40,218 nucleotides of DNA, taken from Ruminiclostridium sp. (GTDB taxonomy: Bacteria > Bacillota > Clostridia > Oscillospirales > Ruminococcaceae). This document shows, piece by piece, positions 1 to 6,679 of the stretch (positions are counted from its first letter, which is position 1; each line of letters opens with the position of its first letter). The notes beneath the pieces were generated by a model that searched no databases, was not told where the DNA came from, and saw nothing but the letters and a program-made list of their open reading frames with translations. The DNA lies in NCBI GenBank assembly GCA_017941355.1, contig JAGAWN010000158.1, positions 1 through 40,218 on the forward strand, in the 5' to 3' direction. Both the position numbers and the translations under genes were made by a program.

Positions 1-180
1 ACGCTTCTTGGTAGATGTTCCGGTGATACCTTCGTCGTAATAGACCTCGATGAGCTCCCAATCTTCGTGACCGCCGATATACTCGGTGAAGTACGCTATC
101 TGAACGGAAAGCGAATTGAGCTGATCCTGAAAATCAGTGCTGACGCGGCAATATGCCGCAACTTTTGTTTTAGTGTTCAT
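1..180 (-). CDS. Large serine recombinase, N-terminal fragment (cut by window edge)
   Basis: Only the first 60 residues are inside the window; the gene continues leftwards. The start ATG is at 178-180 behind a very strong GGAAGGAGG ribosome site. The segment AAYCRVSTD near residues 8-16 is the classic resolvase/invertase N-terminus, with the nucleophilic serine inside RVS. The YYDEGITGTS stretch near residue 48 is typical of the catalytic domain of large serine recombinases (TndX/TnpX type). Such enzymes excise and integrate conjugative and mobilizable elements through a phosphoserine intermediate. The neighbouring relaxase and SHOCT-like gene on the same strand fit an integrative mobilizable element. 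It has its own promoter and a leader with competing hairpins. What lies beyond the edge, including the zinc-ribbon and coiled-coil domains, cannot be seen. Confidence 0.9.
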   Translation of the reverse strand, partial: MNTKTKVAAYCRVSTDFQDQLNSLSVQIAYFTEYIGGHEDWELIEVYYDEGITGTSTKKR

Positions 181-222
181 TTTCCTCCTTCCCCCATTTA
201 TCGGGGATCAAGCAAATCCCCC
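181..222 (-). promoter_or_regulatory. Recombinase leader with mutually exclusive hairpins over the ribosome site
   Basis: In transcript order the leader has a G-run (216-222), a C-run GATCCCC (203-208) and a second G-run (191-196) that is continuous with the Shine-Dalgarno sequence (181-190). The C-run can pair with either G-run. The first pairing leaves the ribosome site free; the second pulls it into a hairpin. This is seen directly; that it regulates translation is inference. Confidence 0.4.
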
Positions 223-231
223 TGCAAGTAT

Positions 232-260
232 ATTTTACTCCTTTAAAGCAATTTTGTCAA
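232..260 (-). promoter_or_regulatory. SigmaA promoter of the serine recombinase
   Basis: On the minus strand a consensus -35 TTGACA (255-260) and -10 TAAAAT (232-237) are separated by 17 bases. Transcription should begin near 225, giving a leader of about 45 nt before the recombinase ATG. This is the best sigmaA match at the left end and makes the recombinase its own transcription unit. Confidence 0.75.
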
Positions 261-300
261 GAGATATTTTTGCCTACAAGGGGATAATTTCATTGTCTAA

Positions 301-528
301 TTATGCAGCGTTATCTGTCTGTGAAGTCGGAGCGCTCGGCTGCATTGCGAGCAACTGCTCCAACTGGTCGGCGGTGATGATACCGCGTCTGTAAAAATCC
401 TTGTAATAAGCAATCTTCATCGCGGTGACGATAGACTGCTTCTGCTCCTCCGTGAGCGTAGGTGCTGGTGTGCTATTAACATCAGCATTATTATCTACGG
501 CGGAATTCGTGAGTTCATTTCTTCTCAT
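301..528 (-). CDS. SHOCT-like small element protein (75 aa)
   Basis: This is a small, soluble, acidic-to-neutral protein. Its C-terminal half (about residues 38-62) contains YYKDFYRRGIITADQLEQLL, which resembles the SHOCT short C-terminal motif: an aromatic/basic helix, a G-I-I/L-T turn and a second helix. The N-terminal 25 residues are low-complexity N/D/P/T. Start ATG at 526-528 has a GGAGG four bases upstream. It lies between the relaxase and the serine recombinase on the same strand, a common arrangement in clostridial mobilizable elements, so an element-associated role is likely. The biochemical function is unknown. The upstream 27-codon ORF overlaps its start, which suggests translational coupling. 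Confidence 0.7.
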   Translation of the reverse strand: MRRNELTNSAVDNNADVNSTPAPTLTEEQKQSIVTAMKIAYYKDFYRRGIITADQLEQLLAMQPSAPTSQTDNAA

Positions 529-598
529 TTAACCTCCATTCCTTACCGGCAAGCCGTATATATTTTGGCTTGTCCGGCCTTATTGCTTCTTCTCCCAT
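515..598 (-). CDS. Possible 27-aa basic peptide overlapping the SHOCT-like gene
   Basis: ATG at 596-598 opens a 27-codon frame containing RPDKPKYIRLAGKEWRLNEK and ending TGA at 515-517, 14 bases inside the next gene. The composition (basic, with aromatic anchors and no low-complexity) looks protein-like, and its stop overlaps the next start, as in coupled genes. The ribosome site is weak (GAAAGA). No family is recognised. It could equally be a leader that delivers ribosomes to the next gene. Confidence 0.35.
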   Translation of the reverse strand: MGEEAIRPDKPKYIRLAGKEWRLNEKK

Positions 599-647
599 AT
601 TTATATCTTTCTGTATGCCGTTGTGCCTGTGACTGGGCACAGCAAAG

Positions 648-680
648 CTACGGCGGCACGCCTCCGAATATGTAGAGCAT
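648..680 (-). CDS. Ten-residue micro-ORF behind a perfect ribosome site
   Basis: Nineteen bases after the relaxase stop comes GGAGGTGATG, a textbook anti-16S match, then ATG and ten codons (MLYIFGGVPP) ending TAG. A hairpin follows at once: 650-654 pairs with 617-621, and 636-641 with 622-627. The ribosome site is stronger than those of most real genes here. The peptide could be a leader peptide, a translated spacer that keeps ribosomes on the mRNA, or chance. Product function is unknown. Confidence 0.35.
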   Translation of the reverse strand: MLYIFGGVPP

Positions 681-698
681 AAACATCACCTCCGTTCA

Positions 699-2282
699 TC
701 AATGCTTGAGACCGCGGGAAGTGGTCTTTGTTTTCGGCTTTTGTACAGGCTCGTCCGGTTTGGGTTCAGATTTCTCCGGTGCGGATTCCTGCTGCTTCGG
801 TTTCGGTGCTACGTCCTGCACGGTTGGCTTCGGCGCAGATGTATCATGCTTGGGTACAGACATATCCTGCGAAGAAGCACGGCGTTCAGCTTCAAGCTCC
901 TGCTCGGACTTCATCAGATTGCTGATATAGTCGCCCTTGGAGATACCGTTATAGGTGTCGGAAATCTCTTGCAGTGCTTTTACAAGATTATCGTTGCTTT
1001 CAATCTTTCGTTGTAGCTCAGCGGCATGCTCGTCGTATTCATGTTTCTGCAATTCAAGCTGCCGTGCGTCTTCCGAAGATTTTATTCCGTGACGGGAAAG
1101 CGACTGCTTTGCAAGCTGCAGCTTCATCTTTTCTGCCAAAGTTTTGTTCGGCTTGTTCTCCAGAGTACAATAATTATCATACTGAATAAGCAGGTCATTG
1201 AGCCTATGGTGCTCTTCCGTGATCGCGTTAAACTCCTTGACCGCAGAATCGTAAGCTGCCTGCGCTTCTTCCATTTTGGCTTCAAGCTCACCTATGGAAT
1301 GAATATTCAAACGGTTGATAAGTGCCAATTGCGCACCGAGCTGGAACACGTCGCGGTCGTTATGCGGCAGGTACGGCAATTCTTCATCGCGTTTTGCTTC
1401 GCGCTTTTTTCCCTCGACTATACGTTTAGCGAGTTGTGCAATAATGCCCGCAAAACAGATCGTAAGCATTTGCCCCTTGTTGTAAGCGTCCTCACGAGAA
1501 GCGTTGCCGAGGTCATCTTTCCACAAAATGCGCGTGTTGATATTTCCGACAGTATAGTCGTCGCCGAGAGTTTTGAAGCACACAAAACGCTGCTGCCCCG
1601 GCGCTTTAATTGCGGGACGCTCGCCGTACCGAATCGTATAACCCCTCTCTTCGAGAGTCGCGGCAAGCTCGTCAAAATTCTTTGATGTTAGCACAAGCGT
1701 GTCGATCTCGCGGCGTATCTTTTCCTTCCATGAAGTACCCCGCTTGTGGTGCAGCCATTCTCCGTAGGACATACCACGCTTGTGTTTCGGCTCAAGGTAC
1801 GGCACCCCGAACGCAAGGCAGACTCTGTCCGAGTGTTCGCGTATTTTGCGGCGCGTCGTATAGTTGTCGTTGAACTTATGCCCGTCGATGCCGTAAGTGT
1901 TGATCAGGATGTGGTTATGATAGTGCGCCTTGTCGATATGAGTAGCGATTACTGCCTGCACGTTATCACCGAACGCCTTGCGTATAAACGCGCAGCCCAT
2001 GCGGTGAACAAGTTCCGGCGTGAGGTTCGGGTCGGACTTGAAAGACTGGATGTAGTGTATCGCCTTGACCCGGCGTTTGCCGACTGCCGGCAGGGGCTCA
2101 TTAAACTTGTGGTGGGTGTAGTTCTCGTAAATGTACTTCATATTGAGGTAAGCGTCCTCGGCGTTCGTGAAGCAGTTCAGGGAGTTGCATAAAAACAAGC
2201 CTTCCGTCTTTTCGGGATTTAATATGTACTTCAATGTTGCCTTGACATTATCATGTATCGCTATGGATTTTACTATTGGCAT
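699..2282 (-). CDS. MobP/VirD2-like relaxase
   Basis: This 527-residue protein is a relaxase that would nick oriT and pilot the strand during mobilization. The N-terminus MPIVKSIAIHDNVKATLKYI carries the likely catalytic tyrosine near residue 19. Motif III, HIDKAHYHNH at about residues 115-124, gives the metal-binding three-histidine cluster of Pfam Relaxase proteins. Residues 300-470 are predicted coiled coil. The tail (about 475-527) is a P/K/E-rich disordered segment. The ATG at 2282 has AAGGAGAAAG upstream. An inverted-repeat cluster directly upstream is a candidate oriT. The C-terminal coiled-coil portion is homologous by eye to the truncated fragment on the plus strand at 4049-4537, so two related relaxases once lay near each other. 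Confidence 0.9.
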   Translation of the reverse strand: MPIVKSIAIHDNVKATLKYILNPEKTEGLFLCNSLNCFTNAEDAYLNMKYIYENYTHHKFNEPLPAVGKRRVKAIHYIQSFKSDPNLTPELVHRMGCAFIRKAFGDNVQAVIATHIDKAHYHNHILINTYGIDGHKFNDNYTTRRKIREHSDRVCLAFGVPYLEPKHKRGMSYGEWLHHKRGTSWKEKIRREIDTLVLTSKNFDELAATLEERGYTIRYGERPAIKAPGQQRFVCFKTLGDDYTVGNINTRILWKDDLGNASREDAYNKGQMLTICFAGIIAQLAKRIVEGKKREAKRDEELPYLPHNDRDVFQLGAQLALINRLNIHSIGELEAKMEEAQAAYDSAVKEFNAITEEHHRLNDLLIQYDNYCTLENKPNKTLAEKMKLQLAKQSLSRHGIKSSEDARQLELQKHEYDEHAAELQRKIESNDNLVKALQEISDTYNGISKGDYISNLMKSEQELEAERRASSQDMSVPKHDTSAPKPTVQDVAPKPKQQESAPEKSEPKPDEPVQKPKTKTTSRGLKH

Positions 2283-2373
2283 TTTCTTTCTCCTTCCTTT
2301 TTCCGTTTGTTTTCTGTGCCGCAGTTAGCGGCGTATTACAGGTTCGGTCGTAAGCATGAATCTATGGGGGTAA

Positions 2374-2449
2374 GGCAGTTTTGAGAAGCAAAACTGCCGC
2401 GGTTTTTTTGGGGCAAGCCAAAAAATCCGGAAAGTATCCGTATACTTTC
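2374..2449. other. Triple inverted-repeat cluster upstream of the relaxase, candidate oriT
   Basis: Three hairpins lie within 76 bases. A perfect 10-bp stem GGCAGTTTTG (2374-2383 with 2389-2398). Then TTTTTTGG with CCAAAAAA (2404-2411 with 2418-2425), extendable past one mismatch to 2401/2428. Then GAAAGTAT with ATACTTTC (2430-2437 with 2442-2449). Origins of transfer usually sit just upstream of the relaxase gene and are built from such repeats. The first hairpin with GCGG and T7 could also serve as a rightward terminator. Confidence 0.4.
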
Positions 2450-2553
2450 TCTCATTGATGTAACGCAGAGAAGTTTTTCGGAAACATAGTAAAAGACCGA
2501 TTACAGTGGGATTTATAAGTAATTCAACATCTTTTACTACGGAGGAAAAACCT

Positions 2554-2826
2554 ATGTACAGCACCATTAGCAAGTTATATTATGGAGAAATAAGCCCTTG
2601 TAAGGAACCATCACCGAACACGAAGCGCTACAAGGAGACTTCCGGACGCATTTCCGAGATACAGAAAACGCTCACTGACAAGTATCCCGATATTACCGAT
2701 CAGCTTGACGAGCTCCTCGATGCCGAACATATTATAACAGCATTGGAGAGTGAAGCGGACTTTGCCCGCGGATTCAGATTAGGCGTATTGCTTATGTATG
2801 ATACCTTATATAATGTAGAAGAATAA
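2554..2826 (+). CDS. DUF6809 family small protein
   Basis: The chosen ATG at 2554 follows ACGGAGGAAAAACCT, which contains a strong ribosome site; an in-frame ATG at 2506 has none. The 90-residue product begins MYSTISKLYYGEISP, and has a central acidic helical region and an ending with FARGFRLGVLLMYDTLY. This matches the layout of DUF6809 proteins: an N-terminal LY-GEI-P motif and a C-terminal F-GFRLG-LM motif. These are common in clostridial integrative elements and their function is unknown. It is the only gene in the left element on the plus strand and is divergent from the relaxase. An intrinsic terminator follows within 10 bases. Confidence 0.8.
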   Translation: MYSTISKLYYGEISPCKEPSPNTKRYKETSGRISEIQKTLTDKYPDITDQLDELLDAEHIITALESEADFARGFRLGVLLMYDTLYNVEE

Positions 2827-2834
2827 GCTCGAAG

Positions 2835-2866
2835 GCACCCGACCCATTTCAGGTCGGGTGCTTTTT
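2835..2866 (+). terminator. Intrinsic terminator of the DUF6809 gene
   Basis: A perfect 10-bp stem, GCACCCGACC (2835-2844) with GGTCGGGTGC (2852-2861), and a 7-base loop, followed directly by a T-run. Confidence 0.9.
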
Positions 2867-3089
2867 CTCAATAAATCTATCATGTATCATATTTCAGATA
2901 CGACAAAAGAGCCGCGTTATTACAGGCAGCTTGCAAAATGTATATAGTAGATGCACGAAAAATATCACTTGTATTGCATTTCCGGATAAGAATAATTACC
3001 TGCTTTCCTGAGCATGGCAAACAAAGCGTCTGCAATAAGAACAGAAGCACTTTTCTCGGACATCTATTTTCGATTATTATAATCTCATT

Positions 3090-3363
3090 TCAAAGCATTT
3101 CAGTTTAATATCATTCATGATGTCTGAAACTACTCGGCTAATGCAGTCTCAAAATAAGAATGATTAATAAAGGCAAAGCGAAATCGTTCTGTTGGTATAA
3201 ATGTGGTGTTTCTCCGGCTATAGAAACACATTATCCCACGAATCGGATAATGCTGCATTTATGCCAACAAACATATTGCTTAAACATTTATGCTATGAAA
3301 CATATAACGTTACAGTATATTCGGTACTTGGCGCAGATCATCAAAATGGTCTGCGCCTTTTCC
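3090..3363 (+). ncRNA. Candidate structured RNA with a three-way junction
   Basis: No convincing gene lies between 2867 and 3411. The plus strand instead shows nested structure. A hairpin at 3098-3129 has TTTCAG pairing with CTGAAA around ATCAT/ATGAT. A three-way junction at 3191-3268 has P1 of 13 bp (3191-3203 with 3256-3268), P2 of 8 bp (3206-3213 with 3222-3229) and P3 of 7 bp (3230-3236 with 3245-3251). P2 and P3 are flush. An intrinsic terminator at 3330-3363 closes the region. The only imperfect pair in the junction is a G-U that is valid on the plus-strand RNA but would be A-C on the other strand. A TATAAT at 3078-3083 could be the -10, but no good -35 is visible. I do not recognise the class. 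Confidence 0.45.
3330..3363 (+). terminator. Intrinsic terminator closing the candidate RNA
   Basis: GGCGCAGA (3330-3337) pairs with TCTGCGCC (3350-3357); further inner pairs form and the loop is small. TTTTCCTTT follows on the plus strand. No plus-strand gene precedes it, which is why a non-coding transcript is proposed. On the minus strand no T-run follows, so it is not the antirepressor's terminator. Confidence 0.75.
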
Positions 3364-3411
3364 TTTGGTTCAATTGGTTCTTGTTTATCAGATTACTGAG
3401 GACAAGGAATT

Positions 3412-4077
3412 TTATTCATCATCATCCGGAACATCATTAGAAGCAAGGGGGCTTTTTGACTTCGGGAGTATCCCGTGAGATTTGAGCAATCTGTATAAAA
3501 ACTCGCGTCCCTTTTCCGTCCAGTACATTACCACCACGGTTCTGTCACCTGATTTGTCCGGGATCACATAAGTCTTTGTCTTGGTATATCCCAGGTTCTG
3601 ATATTTGGCATATAATGCCCATACACCGTTCTGTGACCTGTACTGAACCTTGAACGCATTCAGGAGTATGTTCATTTTTACGGCAGACATACCGTAGTCC
3701 TTCGCTATAAGTGTCATAGCAGTCAGGGACTCGCTGCTCTGCAGCACTTTGTCGTAGTATTCGCCCTTGTATTCAAGCGCGGCATTTCTTGTTTCAAGCA
3801 ATGCAGTTTTATGATTCGCATCATTGAGAGCACGGAGAAGCATATTGGCTTTGTCCGCGTCCTCAATGATCTCTTTCATTTTTGATTCGGATATATACGC
3901 GCCATACCTGTGAACTGACGGCAGTATCTCTGAAGTGACCCAATGCTTGAATTTTCTTGCATTCAGCATTTTGCTTCCCAGGATAAGGCTGTATAAGCCG
4001 CTCTCGTTTATAAGTGCAGCACCCTTTAATTCGGAAAGCCAGCATGACTTCGTATCAGTTCTCAACCACGACAACAT
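3412..4077 (-). pseudogene. Phage antirepressor, N-terminally truncated (BRO-N remnant plus KilAC)
   Basis: The frame encodes the end of a BRO-N domain (INESGLYSLILGSK, then ARKFKHWVTSEILPSVHRYG) and a complete KilA-C/ANT domain (about residues 85-205, including MTLIAKDYGMSAVKMN and YTKTKTYVIPD). Phage antirepressors of this family bind DNA or repressors to trigger lytic genes. A full BRO-N domain needs some 60-70 further residues before INESGLYS. Here the preceding 18 residues are unrelated and run into the antisense of a relaxase fragment, so the 5' part has been lost. The ATG at 4077 is simply the first in frame and has no good ribosome site. It is probably non-functional, although a truncated KilAC protein might still be made. 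Confidence 0.8.
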
Positions 4078-4537
4078 TCATTCAGTTGAGGAGCTCGAAC
4101 ACAGAATGTCTGATCTTAAGGAACGATATGAATCTGCACTTAGGGAAATAAATAGCTATACACCAAGCAATACTCGTTTAGACGGAATAATAGAACAGGC
4201 GGAACAATATTTTGAGCTGTCTGCAAAGCAAGTACTTTCCGAGGCTGAAAAAATACGGCTGAATATTTTCAGGCATACTGTGACCGCGAATAACATCCAC
4301 TCTGCTGATGATCTCCAGCAACTTAAAAATGAACGGGAAATTGCAAATAAAAAAATAACAGCTCTCAGAAAAGGATTCGAGAGCTGTAAAAAGCAATATG
4401 AGGTTTATAGTGGTATTGCCGCGACTTATAGAGATATAGCTTGCAGCGATTACATCAGTAAGTTGGTGCTTGCTGAAAAAGAGAAGCAAGAATTTCAGCC
4501 AAAAGGTATTGACATGAAAAAAGGACAGATGATATAG
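4049..4537 (+). pseudogene. Relaxase C-terminal fragment
   Basis: From about 4049 the plus-strand frame reads LNHDNIHSVEELEHRM and continues through a coiled coil to CSDYISKLVLAEKEKQEF. This parallels the intact relaxase's INRLNIHSIGELEAKM through KGDYISNLMKSEQELEAE, with the same spacing over about 150 residues. The relaxase catalytic half is absent: upstream of 4049 the frame is antisense to the antirepressor fragment and has no relaxase similarity. It is therefore the tail of a second, diverged relaxase, opposite in orientation to the intact one. The stop is at 4535-4537. It is unlikely to be expressed. Confidence 0.75.
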
Positions 4538-4604
4538 TGAGTCTAACTCCGGGATTTAGCCGGACTCTCAAGTCAACCCAACTGTGTCTGCAGTTCCATG
4601 ATCC

Positions 4605-4928
4605 TTATCCTGCGGCGGAAACAAGTGCATCCATAATTTTCAGAATACGCTCTTGTTCCTTTTCCGGAAGATTATTTACTCTTTCCATTATGCCATTATT
4701 GGAAGGCTTGTTTTGGTTTTCAACATAATCGCATAACAATGTATCGGTTGATACATTCAGCGCGTTCGACAACAGCACGAGCGGTTCCAGCGCAGGAAGG
4801 CGCTTGCCTGTCTCGTATGAATATATTGCCATTTCGCTGAGTCCCGTTTTTTCTGCAAGCATGACCTGTGTCATTTTGTTTGCAAGCCTGTACTCTTTAA
4901 TTCTTTTTCCAACCATTGAATACTCCAT
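4605..4928 (-). CDS. XRE-family helix-turn-helix regulator
   Basis: This 107-residue protein has an N-terminal Cro/C1-type HTH at about residues 8-62 (IKEYRLANKMTQVMLAEKTG, then a recognition helix around SEMAIYSYETGKRLP). It ends with a short C-terminal helix (LPEKEQERILKIMDALV). It would bind operator DNA as a dimer and probably represses element genes. ATG at 4926-4928 has TAAGGAGG seven bases upstream; that TAA is the stop of the preceding frame at 4940, so the two genes are tightly coupled. It lies between relaxase debris and the frameshifted gene and may be a remnant control gene of a prophage or integrative element, but it looks intact itself. Confidence 0.85.
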   Translation of the reverse strand: MEYSMVGKRIKEYRLANKMTQVMLAEKTGLSEMAIYSYETGKRLPALEPLVLLSNALNVSTDTLLCDYVENQNKPSNNGIMERVNNLPEKEQERILKIMDALVSAAG

Positions 4929-4939
4929 AGTAATCCTCC

Positions 4940-5757
4940 TTAAGCCGTGTAAATAGTTTCATCGCTGTTTTTGATCTCGATAATATCGGCAATATTGATG
5001 ATCAACTTATCTTTGTATGTAAACGGTTCATCATTTTTTATAATATGAAGCAGCTGCTCTTTTTCGATGCTGATATTGTTTATAACTGCTCCCTCAAAGC
5101 TACCGAAATTATAAAATCATTTCCGGCAGTCTGCTTTATTTTGCCGTAAAGGGATATTTTTTTCAGCATGCCTTCGTCCCGAAGCATTTCGGCTGCACGT
5201 TTGTATGCCATGTCCTCAGAAATCAGAGTGAAATTAAGCTCATCTGCATGCTCATTTATATCAGCCTTTACAGCATCATCAATACTTTTATTCCCGAGGA
5301 GAAGATACCGCAGGAACAATGGTTCAAAATAGCTGTGATCCACCGGTTTATCCTGTATTTTGAGGCTGCCAAAAATAAGGTCAAATGCCATATTTTGCAA
5401 ACGGTTTTGTCCAAATTCTTTAAGACGCAGCTCAACCAATACTGAAGTTTTACCGCCTATGGGATTTTGCGCGCTGTAACGATTCAATTGTTTGTCGAAA
5501 GCGCTGTTGTAAAGCTGCTCGAACGCATCAAGCTCCTGCATTAAATTCTTGCCTGCGCTGTTGTATTCCGGCGATAACGAATAGAACACGCCCACCGCGT
5601 AAATGCCGATAAGATGTGCGTTATGTGTGCTGCTGTCGGCAAGTTTAACTTCTCCGACATCGTATATGTACCTTATGTTATCCCGCACAAATGACATAAA
5701 GCCTGCGCCGGAAAATCCGCCGGAAATATAGTCTTTTAAATCCTTTTTACTTCCCAT
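4940..5757 (-). pseudogene. Unrecognised protein gene broken by an apparent one-base deletion
   Basis: Frame one runs from ATG 5757 to TAA 5080 (225 residues). It is a soluble helical protein starting MGSKKDLKDYISGG, with an N-terminal G/F-rich segment and a long helical middle. Near its end, at NDFIIS, a second frame opens immediately: 58 residues beginning FYNFGSFEGAVINN and ending ETIYTA at 4940. The FYN-x-EG-VIN pattern is protein-like, and its TAA forms part of the next gene's TAAGGAGG site, exactly where the real gene end is expected. Adding one base to the A4 run at 5113-5116 (plus strand) joins the two frames into a protein of about 272 residues. Family not recognised. The cause could be mutation or a homopolymer sequencing error. 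Confidence 0.6.
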
Positions 5758-5893
5758 ATTACTTAGTCTAAACTTGATTATTCTTCAAAAGTTCTTTTAC
5801 AATATTAATGATCTCGGTCTTCTCTGTTTCCGAATATATAAACATATAAGTTTAGATTTGAGACATTGTTGATATCATCATAAGACAAATACA

Positions 5894-6676
5894 TCAATAT
5901 TTACTCCATTTCTTCCAGGGCGCATTTCCCGATTTCCACATTTTTTCAAGTCGAAGCTTCTCAATCTTCGTGTCCATGCACTGCCAGAATCCATTGTGGG
6001 TATATGACATAAGTTGTCCCTCGTCGGCAAGTCGACCAAGAACACCAGTCTCGAAAACGGTGCTGTCTCCTTCGATATAATCGAAAACTTCCGGTTCAAG
6101 AACCATATATCCGGCATTTATAGATATTGAGTCCTTGAACTCTTTTTCTCTGAACGCTCGGACGGAATTGTCATAGTTTATGTCAAGAGCGCCCTTTGTC
6201 TGCTGCTGAATGACCGAGGTAAGCGTGGCAAGCTTGCCCTTTTCACGATGAAATATCAGCAGCTGCTCGATATCCACGTCACAAACTCCGTCACCGTATG
6301 TCATCATAAATGTCTCATTCCCGATATATTTTTGTACACGCTTGATACGACCTCCGGTCATCGTATCTGCACCCGTATCTATCACCGTTATCTTCCAAGG
6401 TTCCGTTCGGCGCTGAAGTATTTCTATACTGTTATCATCTGTCAAATCGAAACAAATGTCAGAGCTGTAAAGATAATAATCCGCGAACCATTTCTTTATG
6501 TAATGCTGCTTATATCCGGCGCATATTACGAAGTCATTGAACCCATAGTATGAATACTCCTTCATTATATGCCAGATTATCGGCATACCGCCTATTTCGA
6601 TCATGGGCTTCGGTATAAGCTCGGATTCCTCATATATGCGGGTTCCGTAGCCGCCGGCAAGAATTACGACTTTCAT
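5894..6676 (-). CDS. rfbF: Glucose-1-phosphate cytidylyltransferase
   Basis: It makes CDP-glucose from CTP and glucose-1-phosphate, the entry step to CDP-3,6-dideoxysugars and related CDP-sugars. The 260-residue length is typical. It starts MKVVILAGGYGTR (nucleotidyltransferase signature, residues 1-13), then IPKPMIEIGGMPIIWHIMK and MMTYGDGVCDVD (about residues 126-137, metal/substrate aspartates), and ends with the family's NGFWQCMDTKIEKLRLE segment. ATG at 6676 lies three bases after the stop of the preceding glycosyltransferase gene, with GGAAAG upstream, so it is the last gene of the flagellin-glycan run. The usual partners rfbG (CDP-glucose 4,6-dehydratase) and rfbH are absent; mobile-element debris follows. 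Confidence 0.95.
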   Translation of the reverse strand: MKVVILAGGYGTRIYEESELIPKPMIEIGGMPIIWHIMKEYSYYGFNDFVICAGYKQHYIKKWFADYYLYSSDICFDLTDDNSIEILQRRTEPWKITVIDTGADTMTGGRIKRVQKYIGNETFMMTYGDGVCDVDIEQLLIFHREKGKLATLTSVIQQQTKGALDINYDNSVRAFREKEFKDSISINAGYMVLEPEVFDYIEGDSTVFETGVLGRLADEGQLMSYTHNGFWQCMDTKIEKLRLEKMWKSGNAPWKKWSKY

Positions 6677-6679
6677 TTT

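Noticed and set aside
2325-2573. An 82-codon minus-strand ORF upstream of the relaxase
   Set aside because: It runs through the inverted-repeat cluster, has no ribosome site and no protein-like composition.
3160-3440. Two plus-strand ORFs of 79 codons in the 3160-3440 region
   Set aside because: No ribosome sites, and their frames run through the hairpins of the candidate RNA.
5768-5845. A 25-codon minus-strand ORF (starts MFIYSETEKTE)
   Set aside because: No ribosome site and no conserved neighbour; kept out as likely chance.
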